Notes under the pieces: model-generated
Databases searched by the model: none
What the model saw: only the letters and a program-made list of their open reading frames with translations
What the model was told of the DNA's origin: nothing
Shown here: piece after piece, positions 49,159 to 59,107 of the stretch
Layout: every line of letters starts with the position of its first letter
How positions within the stretch are numbered: the stretch's first letter is position 1
Position numbers and translations under genes: made by a program
Assembly: GCA_005885405.1 (NCBI GenBank)
Contig: VAYN01000009.1
Coordinates: 33,179-96,457, forward strand
Source: Actinomycetota bacterium
GTDB lineage: Bacteria; Actinomycetota; Thermoleophilia; Solirubrobacterales; 70-9
Length of the DNA: 63,279 nucleotides
Direction of reading: 5' to 3'

Positions 49159-49922
49159 GCGGCCTCGCCCTCGTCGGCCACCAGTTCCGCTACGACCAGA
49201 AGGCCTTCTGGCGCAACCCCGCCTCGGTCTTCTTCACGGTGATGTTCCCCGTGATTCTCTTCCTCATCCTCGCCGTCGTCTTCAGCGGCGAAGACGTCGA
49301 CGTCCGCGGTGGGATCGACGCGACGACCTACTACGTGCCGGCGATCATGTCGCTGGCGATCATCTCGGCGACGATGCAGACGCTGGCGATGACGCTGGTG
49401 ATCGCCCGTGAAGACGGCCGCCTCAAGCGCGGCCGCGGTACGCCGATGCCGCCCTGGGTCTTCATCGCCGGCCGGGTCGGCAACTCGATCGTCGTCGCGC
49501 TGATGATGCTGGTCCTGCTGGCGGCGATCGGCGCCCTCTTCGGCGCCGACGTCCCCTGGGATCGCCTGCCGGCGATCCTCCTCACCCTCGTCATTGGCGC
49601 CGCCTCCTTCTGCTGTCTCGGCATCGCCCTCACGGCCCTGATCCCCTCCCAGGACGCGGCTGCGGCGATCGTCAACGCTCTCCTCCTGCCGCTCTACTTC
49701 CTCTCCGGCGTCTTCATCCCCGAAGACCAACTGCCAGATGGCGTCATCGCCTTCGCCGACATCTTCCCGGTGCGCCACTTCTTCGACGCCTTCTTCGACG
49801 CCTACGTCCCCGCCGGCGGCCCCGCCGTCTCCTGGGACAACCTCGCGATCGTCGCCCTCTGGGGCGCCGGCGGCCTTGTGCTTGCCATCAGGTACTTCCG
49901 CTGGACCCCGCGCTCGGGCTGA
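49155..49922 (+). CDS. ABC-2 type transporter permease
   Basis: A 255-aa membrane protein with six hydrophobic helices and the ABC-2 signature area LLPLYFLSGVFIPEDQLP. It forms an exporter with the ATPase encoded just upstream. It may move lipids, drugs or polysaccharide; the sequence does not say. Confidence 0.9.
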   Translation: MSGLALVGHQFRYDQKAFWRNPASVFFTVMFPVILFLILAVVFSGEDVDVRGGIDATTYYVPAIMSLAIISATMQTLAMTLVIAREDGRLKRGRGTPMPPWVFIAGRVGNSIVVALMMLVLLAAIGALFGADVPWDRLPAILLTLVIGAASFCCLGIALTALIPSQDAAAAIVNALLLPLYFLSGVFIPEDQLPDGVIAFADIFPVRHFFDAFFDAYVPAGGPAVSWDNLAIVALWGAGGLVLAIRYFRWTPRSG

Positions 49923-49959
49923 GCTTTCCGGCGAAGCCTCCTATAGCCTCCGTCCCTCA

Positions 49960-51398
<1,439 letters not shown>

Positions 51399-51417
51399 GC
51401 GCGGGCGCCGGGCGACG

Positions 51418-52632
51418 ATGGCGTTCGACAAGGCAAGCGTCCGCGACGCGGAGGTCAAGGGCCGCCGCGTCCTCGTCAGGGTCGACTTCAACGTTCCCCT
51501 CGAAGACGAGGGTGGCGAGCGGGTGGTCGCTGACGACACCCGCATCCGCTCCGCCCTGCCGACGATCGAACTGCTGCGGGAGCGCGGTGCGGCGCTGGTC
51601 CTGATGTCGCACCTGGGGCGGCCGGAAGGCAAGCCCGACCCGGCGCTCTCGATGGCACCGGTGGCGAAACGTCTCGGCGAGCTGCTGGGGGTCGAGGTGA
51701 AGCTGGCGCCGGGGGTGATCGAGGGCGACGTCGACCTCACCTGCGGCGCCCTCGGCCCCGGCGACGTGCTCCTGCTCGAGAACCTGCGTTTCGAGCCGGG
51801 GGAGACGAAGAACGATCCGAAGCTGGCCGAAAACCTGGCCCAGCTGGGGAGCGTCTACGTCAACGACGCCTTCGGCGCCGCCCACCGGGCCCACGCGAGC
51901 ACGGTCGGCGTCGCCGACTACCTGCCCGCCTACGCGGGCCTGCTGCTGGAGCGCGAGGTGACCGAGCTGACCAAGGTGGTCGAGTCGCCCGAGCGGCCGC
52001 TCGTGGTCGTCCTCGGCGGCGCCAAGGTCTCCGACAAGGTCGGGGTGATCGACCGCTTCCTCGAAGTCGCCGACCAGATCCTGATCGGCGGCGCGATGTG
52101 CTTCGGGTTCTTCAAGGCGCAGGGGATCCCCGTCGGCGACTCGCTCGCCGAGGGCGAGGACGAGGCGAAGGAGGCGCTGGAGCGCGCCGAGCGGTCCGAT
52201 TGCGAGCTGGTGCTGCCGGTCGACCTCCTCCTCGGCCGCGAGTTCTCAGCCGACACCGAGCGCAAAGCGAGCGAGGGGGTGGAGGTGCCGGATGGCTGGA
52301 TGGGCCTCGACATCGGCCCCCGCAGCGCCGAGATCTACGCCGACGCGGTCAAGCAGGCCGGAACGGTCCTCTGGAACGGCCCGATGGGCGCCTTCGAGAT
52401 GGAGCCTTTCGCCGGCGGCACCCGCGTCGTCGCCGAAGCGGTCGCCGCGGCGCCTGGGACGACGGTCGTCGGTGGCGGTGACTCAGTCGCGGCGCTGAAC
52501 CAGTTCGGCCTCGAGGACCAGGTCGACTGGGTCTCGACTGGAGGAGGAGCATCTTTGGAGCTCTTGGAGGGAAAGAAGCTGCCGGGCGTGGAGGCCCTGC
52601 TCGACGCCGAAGAGGAGACCGCGAATGCCTGA
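51418..52632 (+). CDS. pgk: Phosphoglycerate kinase
   Basis: Transfers phosphate from 1,3-bisphosphoglycerate to ADP. The 404-aa protein has RVDFNVPLEDEG, LMSHLGRPEGK, VLGGAKVSDKVGV and the nucleotide-binding GGGDSVAALNQF. It starts 19 nt after gap and overlaps tpiA by 8 nt. Confidence 0.97.
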   Translation: MAFDKASVRDAEVKGRRVLVRVDFNVPLEDEGGERVVADDTRIRSALPTIELLRERGAALVLMSHLGRPEGKPDPALSMAPVAKRLGELLGVEVKLAPGVIEGDVDLTCGALGPGDVLLLENLRFEPGETKNDPKLAENLAQLGSVYVNDAFGAAHRAHASTVGVADYLPAYAGLLLEREVTELTKVVESPERPLVVVLGGAKVSDKVGVIDRFLEVADQILIGGAMCFGFFKAQGIPVGDSLAEGEDEAKEALERAERSDCELVLPVDLLLGREFSADTERKASEGVEVPDGWMGLDIGPRSAEIYADAVKQAGTVLWNGPMGAFEMEPFAGGTRVVAEAVAAAPGTTVVGGGDSVAALNQFGLEDQVDWVSTGGGASLELLEGKKLPGVEALLDAEEETANA

Positions 52633-53377
52633 GCGCACCCCGTACATCGCCGCCAACTGGAAGATGCACAAGACCGTCGCCGAGGCGGCCGAGTTCGTCG
52701 ACGCGCTGCTGCCACGGATCGCGGCGACGCAGTCCGACGTTGTTCTCTGCGCCCCCTTCACGGCGCTGACCGCCGTGGTCGAGCGGCGCTACGGCACCGC
52801 CGTCAAGGTCGCCGCCCAAAACATGCACGAGGAGGACTCGGGTGCCTTCACCGGTGAGGTCTCGGCGCCGATGCTGGTCGAGCTCGACGTCGAGGCGGTT
52901 ATCCTCGGTCACTCCGAGCGCCGCCAGTACTTCAACGAGACCGACGAGGCGCTGGCGCGCAAGGTGGCGAAGGCGCTGACCGCCGACCTCGAGCCGATCC
53001 TCTGCGTCGGCGAGAGCGAGGAGGCCCGCGACGCCGGGGAGACCGAGGAGGTGCTGGAGCGCCAGTTGCAGGCGGACCTCAGCGGGATCGAGCCGGGGCA
53101 GATCGAGAACGTCGTCATCGCCTACGAGCCGATCTGGGCGATCGGCACCGGCCGCACCGCGACGCCCGAGCAGGCTGAGGAGACTTGCGCCTTCATCCGC
53201 GATGTCCTCCGCGCCCGCGGCGGCGCCGCCGACCGGGTTCGGATCCTCTACGGCGGCTCGGTCAAGCCCGCCAACGCCGCCGAGCTGCTCTCGCTGCCGG
53301 ACATCGACGGCGCCCTCGTCGGCGGCGCCAGTCTCGACGCCGAGGACTTCGCCGCCATCGTCGAGGCGGCAGGCTGA
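52625..53377 (+). CDS. tpiA: Triosephosphate isomerase
   Basis: A 250-aa TIM barrel. Catalytic Lys in NWKMHK, His in GHSERR, Glu in AYEPIWAIGTG, and the phosphate loop GGSVKPANAAEL. It is coupled to pgk by overlap, and gpmI starts 4 nt later. Confidence 0.97.
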   Translation: MPERTPYIAANWKMHKTVAEAAEFVDALLPRIAATQSDVVLCAPFTALTAVVERRYGTAVKVAAQNMHEEDSGAFTGEVSAPMLVELDVEAVILGHSERRQYFNETDEALARKVAKALTADLEPILCVGESEEARDAGETEEVLERQLQADLSGIEPGQIENVVIAYEPIWAIGTGRTATPEQAEETCAFIRDVLRARGGAADRVRILYGGSVKPANAAELLSLPDIDGALVGGASLDAEDFAAIVEAAG

Positions 53378-53381
53378 GCGG

Positions 53382-54902
53382 ATGAGCCCGCTCGTCCCGT
53401 CCCTGGCGCTGATCATCCTCGACGGCTGGGGGCTGGCCGAGCCGGGGCCGGGCAACGCGATCTCGCTCGCCGAGACGCCTGTCTTCGACCGCCTCTGGGG
53501 CGATTACCCGCACACGCAGCTCTCCGCCCAAGGCCGTGACGTCGGCCTCCCGGATGGCCAGATGGGCAACTCCGAGGTCGGCCACCTCAACCTCGGCGCC
53601 GGCGCGATCGTCAAGCAGGACCTGGCGCGGATCGACGACGCCGTCGCCGACGGCAGCTTCTTCGAGAACGAGGCGCTGCTCGGCGCCTGCGAGCGGGCCC
53701 GCAACAGCCCCCGCGGCCGGCTGCACCTGCTCGGGCTGGTCTCCGACGGTGGCGTTCATTCCGGCTGGGAGCACATCGAGGCGACGATCGAGCTCGCCGC
53801 CCAGGAGGGCGTGCCCGACGTCGTCTTCCACGCCTTCACCGATGGCCGGGACACGCTCCCGCACGGCGGCAAGGGCTACATCGAAGAGCTGGAGCGCTGG
53901 TTACGGTCGGCGGGTCGCGTGGCCACCGTCAGCGGCCGCTACTACGCGATGGACCGGGACACCCGCTGGGAGCGGACCAAGCTCGCCTACGACGCGATCG
54001 TCCACGCCCAGGGCCTGCACGCGCCGAGCGCCGTCGCGGCGATCACCGAGTCCTACGAGCGCGGCGAGACCGACGAGTTCGTCAAACCGACGGTGATCGG
54101 CGACTACGACGGCGCCGCCGAGGGCGACGTCGCGATCTTCATCAACTTCCGCCCCGACAGGGCTCGGCAGCTGACCCGGGCGCTCGCCGAGCCCGGCTTT
54201 GACGAGTTCTCCCGCGCCGGCGCCGCCCCGCTCGACCTGACGACGATGACCGAGTACCGCAAGGGCTGGCCCTACCCGGTCGCCTTCCCCGAGCAACGGC
54301 CGGCGACGACCCTGGCGGAGACGATCGCCGCCGCCGGCGGCAACCAGCTCCACGTCGCCGAGACCGAGAAGTACGCCCACGTCACCTACTTCTTCAACGG
54401 CGGCAAAGAGCAGGAGGTCGAGGGGGAAGAGCGGGCGCTGGTCGAATCGCCGCGCGACGTTCCCACCTACGACCACAAGCCGGAGATGAGCGCCGAAGGC
54501 GCCGCCGAGGCCTTCACCTCCCACTGGAGCGAGGGCAGCTACCGCTTCGGGATCATCAACTTCGCCAACCCCGACATGGTCGGACACACCGGCGTCATCC
54601 CCGCCGCGGTCAAAGCGGTCGAGACCGTCGACGCCCAGCTCGGCAAGGTCGTCGAGGCGGTCACCGCCAAGGGAGGCGCCTGCATCGTCACCGCCGACCA
54701 CGGCAACTGCGACCACATGCTCGAGCCTGACGGGTCACCCAACACCGCCCACTCCCTCAACCCGGTCCCCCTCATCGTCACCGCCAACGGAATCAGCCTC
54801 CGCGACAGCGGCATCCTCGCCGACGTCGCCCCCACGGCCCTAGGGCTCCTCGGCATCACCCAGCCCGAGGCGATGACGGGCCGCTCGCTGATCAGCGCCT
54901 AG
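53382..54902 (+). CDS. gpmI: 2,3-bisphosphoglycerate-independent phosphoglycerate mutase
   Basis: A 506-aa metal-dependent mutase of the alkaline phosphatase superfamily: LIILDGWG, catalytic Ser in DGQMGNSEVGHLN, FTDGRDT, and metal ligands in TADHGNCDHM. It converts 3- to 2-phosphoglycerate and closes the glycolytic run; enolase is not in the window. Confidence 0.96.
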   Translation: MSPLVPSLALIILDGWGLAEPGPGNAISLAETPVFDRLWGDYPHTQLSAQGRDVGLPDGQMGNSEVGHLNLGAGAIVKQDLARIDDAVADGSFFENEALLGACERARNSPRGRLHLLGLVSDGGVHSGWEHIEATIELAAQEGVPDVVFHAFTDGRDTLPHGGKGYIEELERWLRSAGRVATVSGRYYAMDRDTRWERTKLAYDAIVHAQGLHAPSAVAAITESYERGETDEFVKPTVIGDYDGAAEGDVAIFINFRPDRARQLTRALAEPGFDEFSRAGAAPLDLTTMTEYRKGWPYPVAFPEQRPATTLAETIAAAGGNQLHVAETEKYAHVTYFFNGGKEQEVEGEERALVESPRDVPTYDHKPEMSAEGAAEAFTSHWSEGSYRFGIINFANPDMVGHTGVIPAAVKAVETVDAQLGKVVEAVTAKGGACIVTADHGNCDHMLEPDGSPNTAHSLNPVPLIVTANGISLRDSGILADVAPTALGLLGITQPEAMTGRSLISA

Positions 54903-54904
54903 CT

Positions 54905-55054
54905 CTACCCCTCTTTCTTCTCCCGCCGCTGACGTCGTTCTTCCCATGCTTTCTCGAGCGCGAGAAGTTCTAGGCCCCAGCCGGGACCCTTCCAGAGGGC
55001 GATGACGACTAACGCCGCTAGGAACTCAAGATGTTCTTGTATAAGGGCCAACAA
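54905..55054 (-). CDS. Possible small membrane ORF or gene remnant
   Basis: A leftward frame of 49 codons from TTG 55054 reads a hydrophobic helix (HLEFLAALVVIALWKGPGWG) followed by a charged tail (EKAWEERRQRREKKEG). There is no ribosome binding site and an in-frame TAG lies just upstream. Codon use is less G/C-biased. It could be a small membrane protein or the C-terminal remnant of a longer gene. The rest of the 54903-55249 spacer holds no other gene. Confidence 0.3.
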   Translation of the reverse strand: MLALIQEHLEFLAALVVIALWKGPGWGLELLALEKAWEERRQRREKKEG

Positions 55055-55190
55055 AAGGTTTTGTGTCGATGCCTAAATCGCATTTGACTGGTCCTTTCGT
55101 ATGGCCCCCGAAGGAGCTTCATTCTCCCATTGGTGCCGCCTTGCGACACTTGAAGTCAGGGTAGCTCAGGCCTCGGCGACAACATTGGCC

Positions 55191-55235
55191 TGTCGACTTA
55201 GGGGTCCATATGAGCGCATAAGTCGACATGGACCC
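55191..55235 (+). promoter_or_regulatory. Interleaved inverted repeats before tgt
   Basis: Arm a TGTCGACTTA (55191-55200) pairs with a' TAAGTCGACA (55219-55228); arm b GGGTCCAT (55202-55209) pairs with b' ATGGACCC (55228-55235). The order a-b-a'-b' permits a pseudoknot in RNA, or alternative cruciforms in DNA. It ends 14 nt before the GTG of tgt, so it may control that gene. It does not match the preQ1 riboswitch consensus as I know it. Confidence 0.5.
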
Positions 55236-55249
55236 ATACGCTGCCGCCC

Positions 55250-56455
55250 GTGCGAAACGACCCGCAGCGTCTCCGCTTCGAGATCGGCGCCCGTGACGGC
55301 AGCGCCCGCGCCGGCGTCATCCACACTGCCCACGGGCCGATCGAGACGCCGGCTTTCATCCCGCTGGCGACGAAGGGGACGGTCCGGGGGCTGGAGTCGG
55401 CGGAGGTGGTCGAGCTCGGCTATCAGCTGATCCTCGGCAACACCTACCACCTGTTCGTCTCGCCGGGGCCGGAGCGGATTGCGGCTGCGGGCGGCCTGCA
55501 CGGGTTCATGAACTGGGAGCGGGCGATCATCACCGACTCCGGCGGCTTCCAGGTCTTCTCGCTCGCCCACGGCGGCGTCGCCAACGAGGTCAAGGGCAGC
55601 GGCCGCTCCGGCGACCACGGCTCCAAGGTCGAGATCAGCGAGGAGGGGGCGCGGTTCCAGTCGCCGCGGGACGGCGCGGAGTTGTTCATCTCCCCTGAGG
55701 TTTCGATGAGCATTCAGGCCCAGCTTGGCTCCGACATCGCCCTCGTCTTCGACGAGTGCACGCCCTTCCACGCCGACCGCGAGTACACCGCCCGCTCGAC
55801 CGAGCGCACCCACCGCTGGCTCGACCGATGCCTCGCCTGGCACGAGCGCGAGGGCCCCGAGCGGCAAGCGGTCTTCGGGATCGTCCAGGGCGGGACCCAC
55901 GAGGACCTGCGACGGGAATCGGCGCAGGCGATCTCCGAGGCCGGGGTCGACGGGATCGCGATCGCGATCGGAGGAACGCTGGGTCGCGACAAGGCCGAGA
56001 TGGCCGAGGTCCTGGCGATTACCGCGCCGCTGCTGCCCGAGGCGGCTCCCAAGCACCTCCTGGGGATCGGCGAGGTCGACGATCTGCTCGGCGGCATCGC
56101 CCTCGGCCTCGACGTCTTCGACTGCGCCGTCCCCACCCGCCTCTCCCGCCACGGCGTTGCCCTCGCTCCGAGCCCGGAGACCCGCTGGCGCCTCGACATG
56201 CGCAAGGGCAAGTGGGTCGGCAACCGCGAGCCGCTGGTCGAGGGCTGCCCCTGTACCACCTGCCAGCGCCACGACCGCGACTACGTCAGCTACCTCTCCC
56301 GCGCCGAGGAGCTGACCGCGGTCCGCCTCATCGTCATCCACAACCTCACCTACATGCATGAACTGACCACCCACGCCCGAGCAGCAATCCAGGCCGGAAC
56401 CTTCAACAACTACCGCTCCGCCATCCTGTCCGGGGAAACCCCCTGGACGGCCTGA
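55250..56455 (+). CDS. tgt: tRNA-guanine transglycosylase
   Basis: Exchanges guanine at the wobble position of GUN-anticodon tRNAs for a queuosine precursor. The 401-aa protein has the catalytic Asp in TDSGGFQVFSL, the second Asp in VFDECTPF, GIGEVDDLL and a zinc site with the Cys cluster CPCTTC and a following His near HNLTYMHE. GTG start right at the conserved region. Other queuosine genes are not in the window. Confidence 0.95.
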   Translation: MRNDPQRLRFEIGARDGSARAGVIHTAHGPIETPAFIPLATKGTVRGLESAEVVELGYQLILGNTYHLFVSPGPERIAAAGGLHGFMNWERAIITDSGGFQVFSLAHGGVANEVKGSGRSGDHGSKVEISEEGARFQSPRDGAELFISPEVSMSIQAQLGSDIALVFDECTPFHADREYTARSTERTHRWLDRCLAWHEREGPERQAVFGIVQGGTHEDLRRESAQAISEAGVDGIAIAIGGTLGRDKAEMAEVLAITAPLLPEAAPKHLLGIGEVDDLLGGIALGLDVFDCAVPTRLSRHGVALAPSPETRWRLDMRKGKWVGNREPLVEGCPCTTCQRHDRDYVSYLSRAEELTAVRLIVIHNLTYMHELTTHARAAIQAGTFNNYRSAILSGETPWTA

Positions 56456-56460
56456 GACGC

Positions 56461-57702
56461 CTATTCCGTGTTGTTGCGGACCAGCTCTTTTACTTCTTCG
56501 ACGACCTTGTCGATCGTGTCGCCGGCGACGCGGCTGACCTTGACGCCGGCCGCCTTGTCGGTGGTGACGATGACGGCGGTGGCGACGGCGGCGGCGACCA
56601 GGACCAGCGCCACCGCGGCGAGGACGAAGCGGGCGAAGCGGGAGAAGGCGCCGCGCTTGCGGGGTTGCGCCGCCCGTGGGGGAGGGGCTGCCGGCTGCGG
56701 GGCGGGGGCGACTCGCGGCTGCGGCCGCCGCGTCTGCGACGGCGCCGGCCGGTACTCGGTCTGGGCGGTGTCTCGGCCCATGTGGCGGGTCGCGGCGGTG
56801 TCGCCGCCGAGGACCCGCGTCGCCGAGGTGCCCTCATCCAGGGGCAGCGTCACGTCGGTCCCTTCGAGGCCGAGGCGGAGCCCGGAGGCGAGCTCGTCGG
56901 CGCTCGCGTAGCGCCGGTTCGGATCCCCCTCGAGCGCCCGCAGCACCGCGGCGCCGAGCGTCTCCGGCACTTCGCTGTTGTAGGTGTCCGGCGGCAGCGG
57001 CTTCTCGTTCTGCTGGCGCACCGCCAGCTCGGCCAGTGAGGACCCCTCGTAGGGCAGCCGCCCGGTGAGGAACTGGTAGAGGACGACGCCGAGCGCGTAG
57101 ACGTCGGTTGCCGGCGTCGCCTCCTCGCCCCGCACCTGCTCCGGCGCCAGGTAGGCGGCGGTTCCAACGACGGAGCCGACCTGGGTGATCCGCGTCTGCT
57201 CGATCGCTCGGGCGATCCCGAAGTCCGTCAGCTTGACGATCATCTCGCCGCCGCCGACCGGGCCGCCGAAGACCATCAGGTTCCCCGGCTTGACGTCGCG
57301 GTGGATGATCCCGCGCCGGTGCGCGTAATCGAGCCCGGCGCAGGCCTGGATCCCGATCTCGGCCGCGACCTCCGGCTCGACCGGACCCTGTCGCTGCAGG
57401 ATCTGCGCCCCCGAGCGTCCCTCGACGTACTCCATGACGATGTAGTGGCGGCCCTCGTCGACCCCGGTGTCGTAGACCTGGACGATGTTCGGGTGGATCA
57501 GTTTCGCCACCGCCAGCGCCTCGCGCCGGAAGCGGGCGACGAAACGCTCGTCGTCGGAGAGGTGCTCGGCGAGGATCTTCACCGCCACCGTCCGCTCGAG
57601 GATCCGATCGGTCGCCTTGTAGACGTTCGACATCCCGCCGGCTCCGAGCCGCTCGCTGGTCTCGTAGCGCCCCGAGAGGGTGCCCGCGCCTGCCTCCATC
57701 AT
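56461..57702 (-). CDS. PknB-type Ser/Thr protein kinase with one membrane helix
   Basis: A 413-aa kinase. Gly-rich loop LGAGGMSNVYKA, Lys in VAVKIL, catalytic loop HRDVKPGNLM, DFG in LTDFGIARA. After the kinase domain (about 13-275) comes a Thr/Pro/Arg-rich linker (about 290-345), one helix (about 355-380), and only about 30 residues outside, so there are no PASTA repeats. The start overlaps the stop of the lipoprotein gene (ATGA), making the pair a likely functional unit. Confidence 0.93.
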   Translation of the reverse strand: MMEAGAGTLSGRYETSERLGAGGMSNVYKATDRILERTVAVKILAEHLSDDERFVARFRREALAVAKLIHPNIVQVYDTGVDEGRHYIVMEYVEGRSGAQILQRQGPVEPEVAAEIGIQACAGLDYAHRRGIIHRDVKPGNLMVFGGPVGGGEMIVKLTDFGIARAIEQTRITQVGSVVGTAAYLAPEQVRGEEATPATDVYALGVVLYQFLTGRLPYEGSSLAELAVRQQNEKPLPPDTYNSEVPETLGAAVLRALEGDPNRRYASADELASGLRLGLEGTDVTLPLDEGTSATRVLGGDTAATRHMGRDTAQTEYRPAPSQTRRPQPRVAPAPQPAAPPPRAAQPRKRGAFSRFARFVLAAVALVLVAAAVATAVIVTTDKAAGVKVSRVAGDTIDKVVEEVKELVRNNTE

Positions 57703-58268
57703 TCGACTCCCACGCTGGGACCTACACCGCCAGAGGAGGGGGTTTCTTCAGCCGGTTCGGCCGGCGGTTCGGCGCCGCCTTTTTCTTCGCCTTTGCCGTT
57801 CGACTGCGGCGGCAGTTCGCCGCTTTCTTCTTCATTCGTTTCTTCTTCGGGTTCCGGTTCCTTGGCTTCCTTCTCCGGCTTGTCCTTCTTCGGCTTCTTT
57901 TCCTCTTCCACTTCAGGTTCAACATCCGTTTCCAGCTCGGGTTCCGTTTCCTCGCTGGTGGTTTCTTCTTCGCAGCGGCCGACGACTTCGCTCAGCTTTT
58001 CGGTCCCTTCCTGCAGCGCCGCCTTCAGCTTCAGGTCGACGCCTTCGAGTTCTTCGACGTCGGCGGTGACCGTTGCCACCGCGTTTTCGGCCCCGATGCA
58101 GTCTTCGGCGGCCGCCAGTTCCCGAACCTCTTCCAGGTTGGCTTCGATCTGGTCGGCCGTGGTCCCGGGCAGGAGGTCGGCATCGCTGCCGCCGCCGCAG
58201 GAGGCGAGCCCCAGCGAGACGGCGACGCCAAGCCCGAAGGCGATAAGGAGTGCGCTCAGGCGGCCCAT
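57699..58268 (-). CDS. Lipoprotein with helical domain and acidic/Pro-rich tail
   Basis: A 189-aa protein: signal with lipobox GLASCGG, a helical domain (about 35-98, two Cys at AEDCIGA and VGRCEE probably disulfide-bonded), then a Glu/Pro/Lys low-complexity tail to the end. It is coupled to the Ser/Thr kinase and could be its extracellular partner or ligand-binding subunit. No family recognised. Confidence 0.75.
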   Translation of the reverse strand: MGRLSALLIAFGLGVAVSLGLASCGGGSDADLLPGTTADQIEANLEEVRELAAAEDCIGAENAVATVTADVEELEGVDLKLKAALQEGTEKLSEVVGRCEEETTSEETEPELETDVEPEVEEEKKPKKDKPEKEAKEPEPEEETNEEESGELPPQSNGKGEEKGGAEPPAEPAEETPSSGGVGPSVGVE

Positions 58269-58320
58269 GATTCGAGTCTAGACAAAGGCTTGGAATCGAT
58301 ATTTGCCCTGCATTTCGTGC

Positions 58321-59061
58321 TCAACGACCGACCTCCAGCCGCTCCGCGAGGACATCGGGAAGGCCGGCGGCGCGGATTGCGGCCGCGGCTGCCTCGAACT
58401 CGTAGGGGACGCGGTGGTAGCGCGCCGTCCAGCGCTCGGTGTCGAGCTCCAGCCAGGCGGCCCGCGGATCGCCGTCTCGCGGCTGTCCGACGCTGCCGGG
58501 GTTGAGCAGCCATTCGCCCTCGCCGATCTTCAGCTCGGCGCCCTCGCCCGCCTGTGCGCCCTGCGCGAAGCCGCCGTTCTTGCCCGGGAGGCGAACGAAG
58601 TAAAGGGCGATGTGGGAGTGGCCGATCAGCCCCACCCGCTCCTCCTGGGCCTCGAAGCCGGCTTCGGCCTGGTCGGTGGCGAGGACGTACTCCCAGATTG
58701 GGTCCCGCGGCGAGGCGTGGAAGAGGCCGACGCCCGCCTGCGAGGCGGACGGCTCGAGCGAGCCGAGGAACTCGACCGTCTCGGCGCTGACGTTCTCCCG
58801 CGTCCATTCCACCGCAGCAGCCGCCGCCTCCGAGAAGGTCGAGATGTCGAGCGCGCCGAGCAGCGCCAGGTCGTGGTTGCCGACCAGGCAGGTGCTGCAG
58901 CGCTCGCGCACGAGCGCCGTGCAGGCATCGGGATCGGCGCCGTAGCCGACCATGTCGCCGAGGCACCAGATCTGCTCGACTCCTTGCTCCTCGACCGCCG
59001 CGAGGACGGCCTCGAGGGCCTGGCGGTTGGAGTGGATATCGCTGAGGACGGCTACGTGCAA
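58321..59061 (-). CDS. Calcineurin-like phosphoesterase (YfcE/ApaH-like)
   Basis: A 246-aa metallophosphoesterase: VLSDIHSNRQALEAVL, CLGDMVGYGADP, VGNHDLALLG, GHSHIALYF, and WLLNPGSVGQPRDGDPRA at the C-terminus, typical of bacterial predicted phosphodiesterases of this group. The TTG at 59061 is used because DIHSN follows within eight residues. It is divergent from argS. Substrate unknown. Confidence 0.86.
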   Translation of the reverse strand: MHVAVLSDIHSNRQALEAVLAAVEEQGVEQIWCLGDMVGYGADPDACTALVRERCSTCLVGNHDLALLGALDISTFSEAAAAAVEWTRENVSAETVEFLGSLEPSASQAGVGLFHASPRDPIWEYVLATDQAEAGFEAQEERVGLIGHSHIALYFVRLPGKNGGFAQGAQAGEGAELKIGEGEWLLNPGSVGQPRDGDPRAAWLELDTERWTARYHRVPYEFEAAAAAIRAAGLPDVLAERLEVGR

Positions 59062-59107
59062 GGCGGGCAGCGTAACGCGGGGACGCCCCGGTCCATACGA
59101 TTGCCCC

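Noticed and set aside
55160-55169. GGTAGCTCAG resembling a tRNA D arm
   Set aside because: No matching acceptor, anticodon or T arm around it; chance match.
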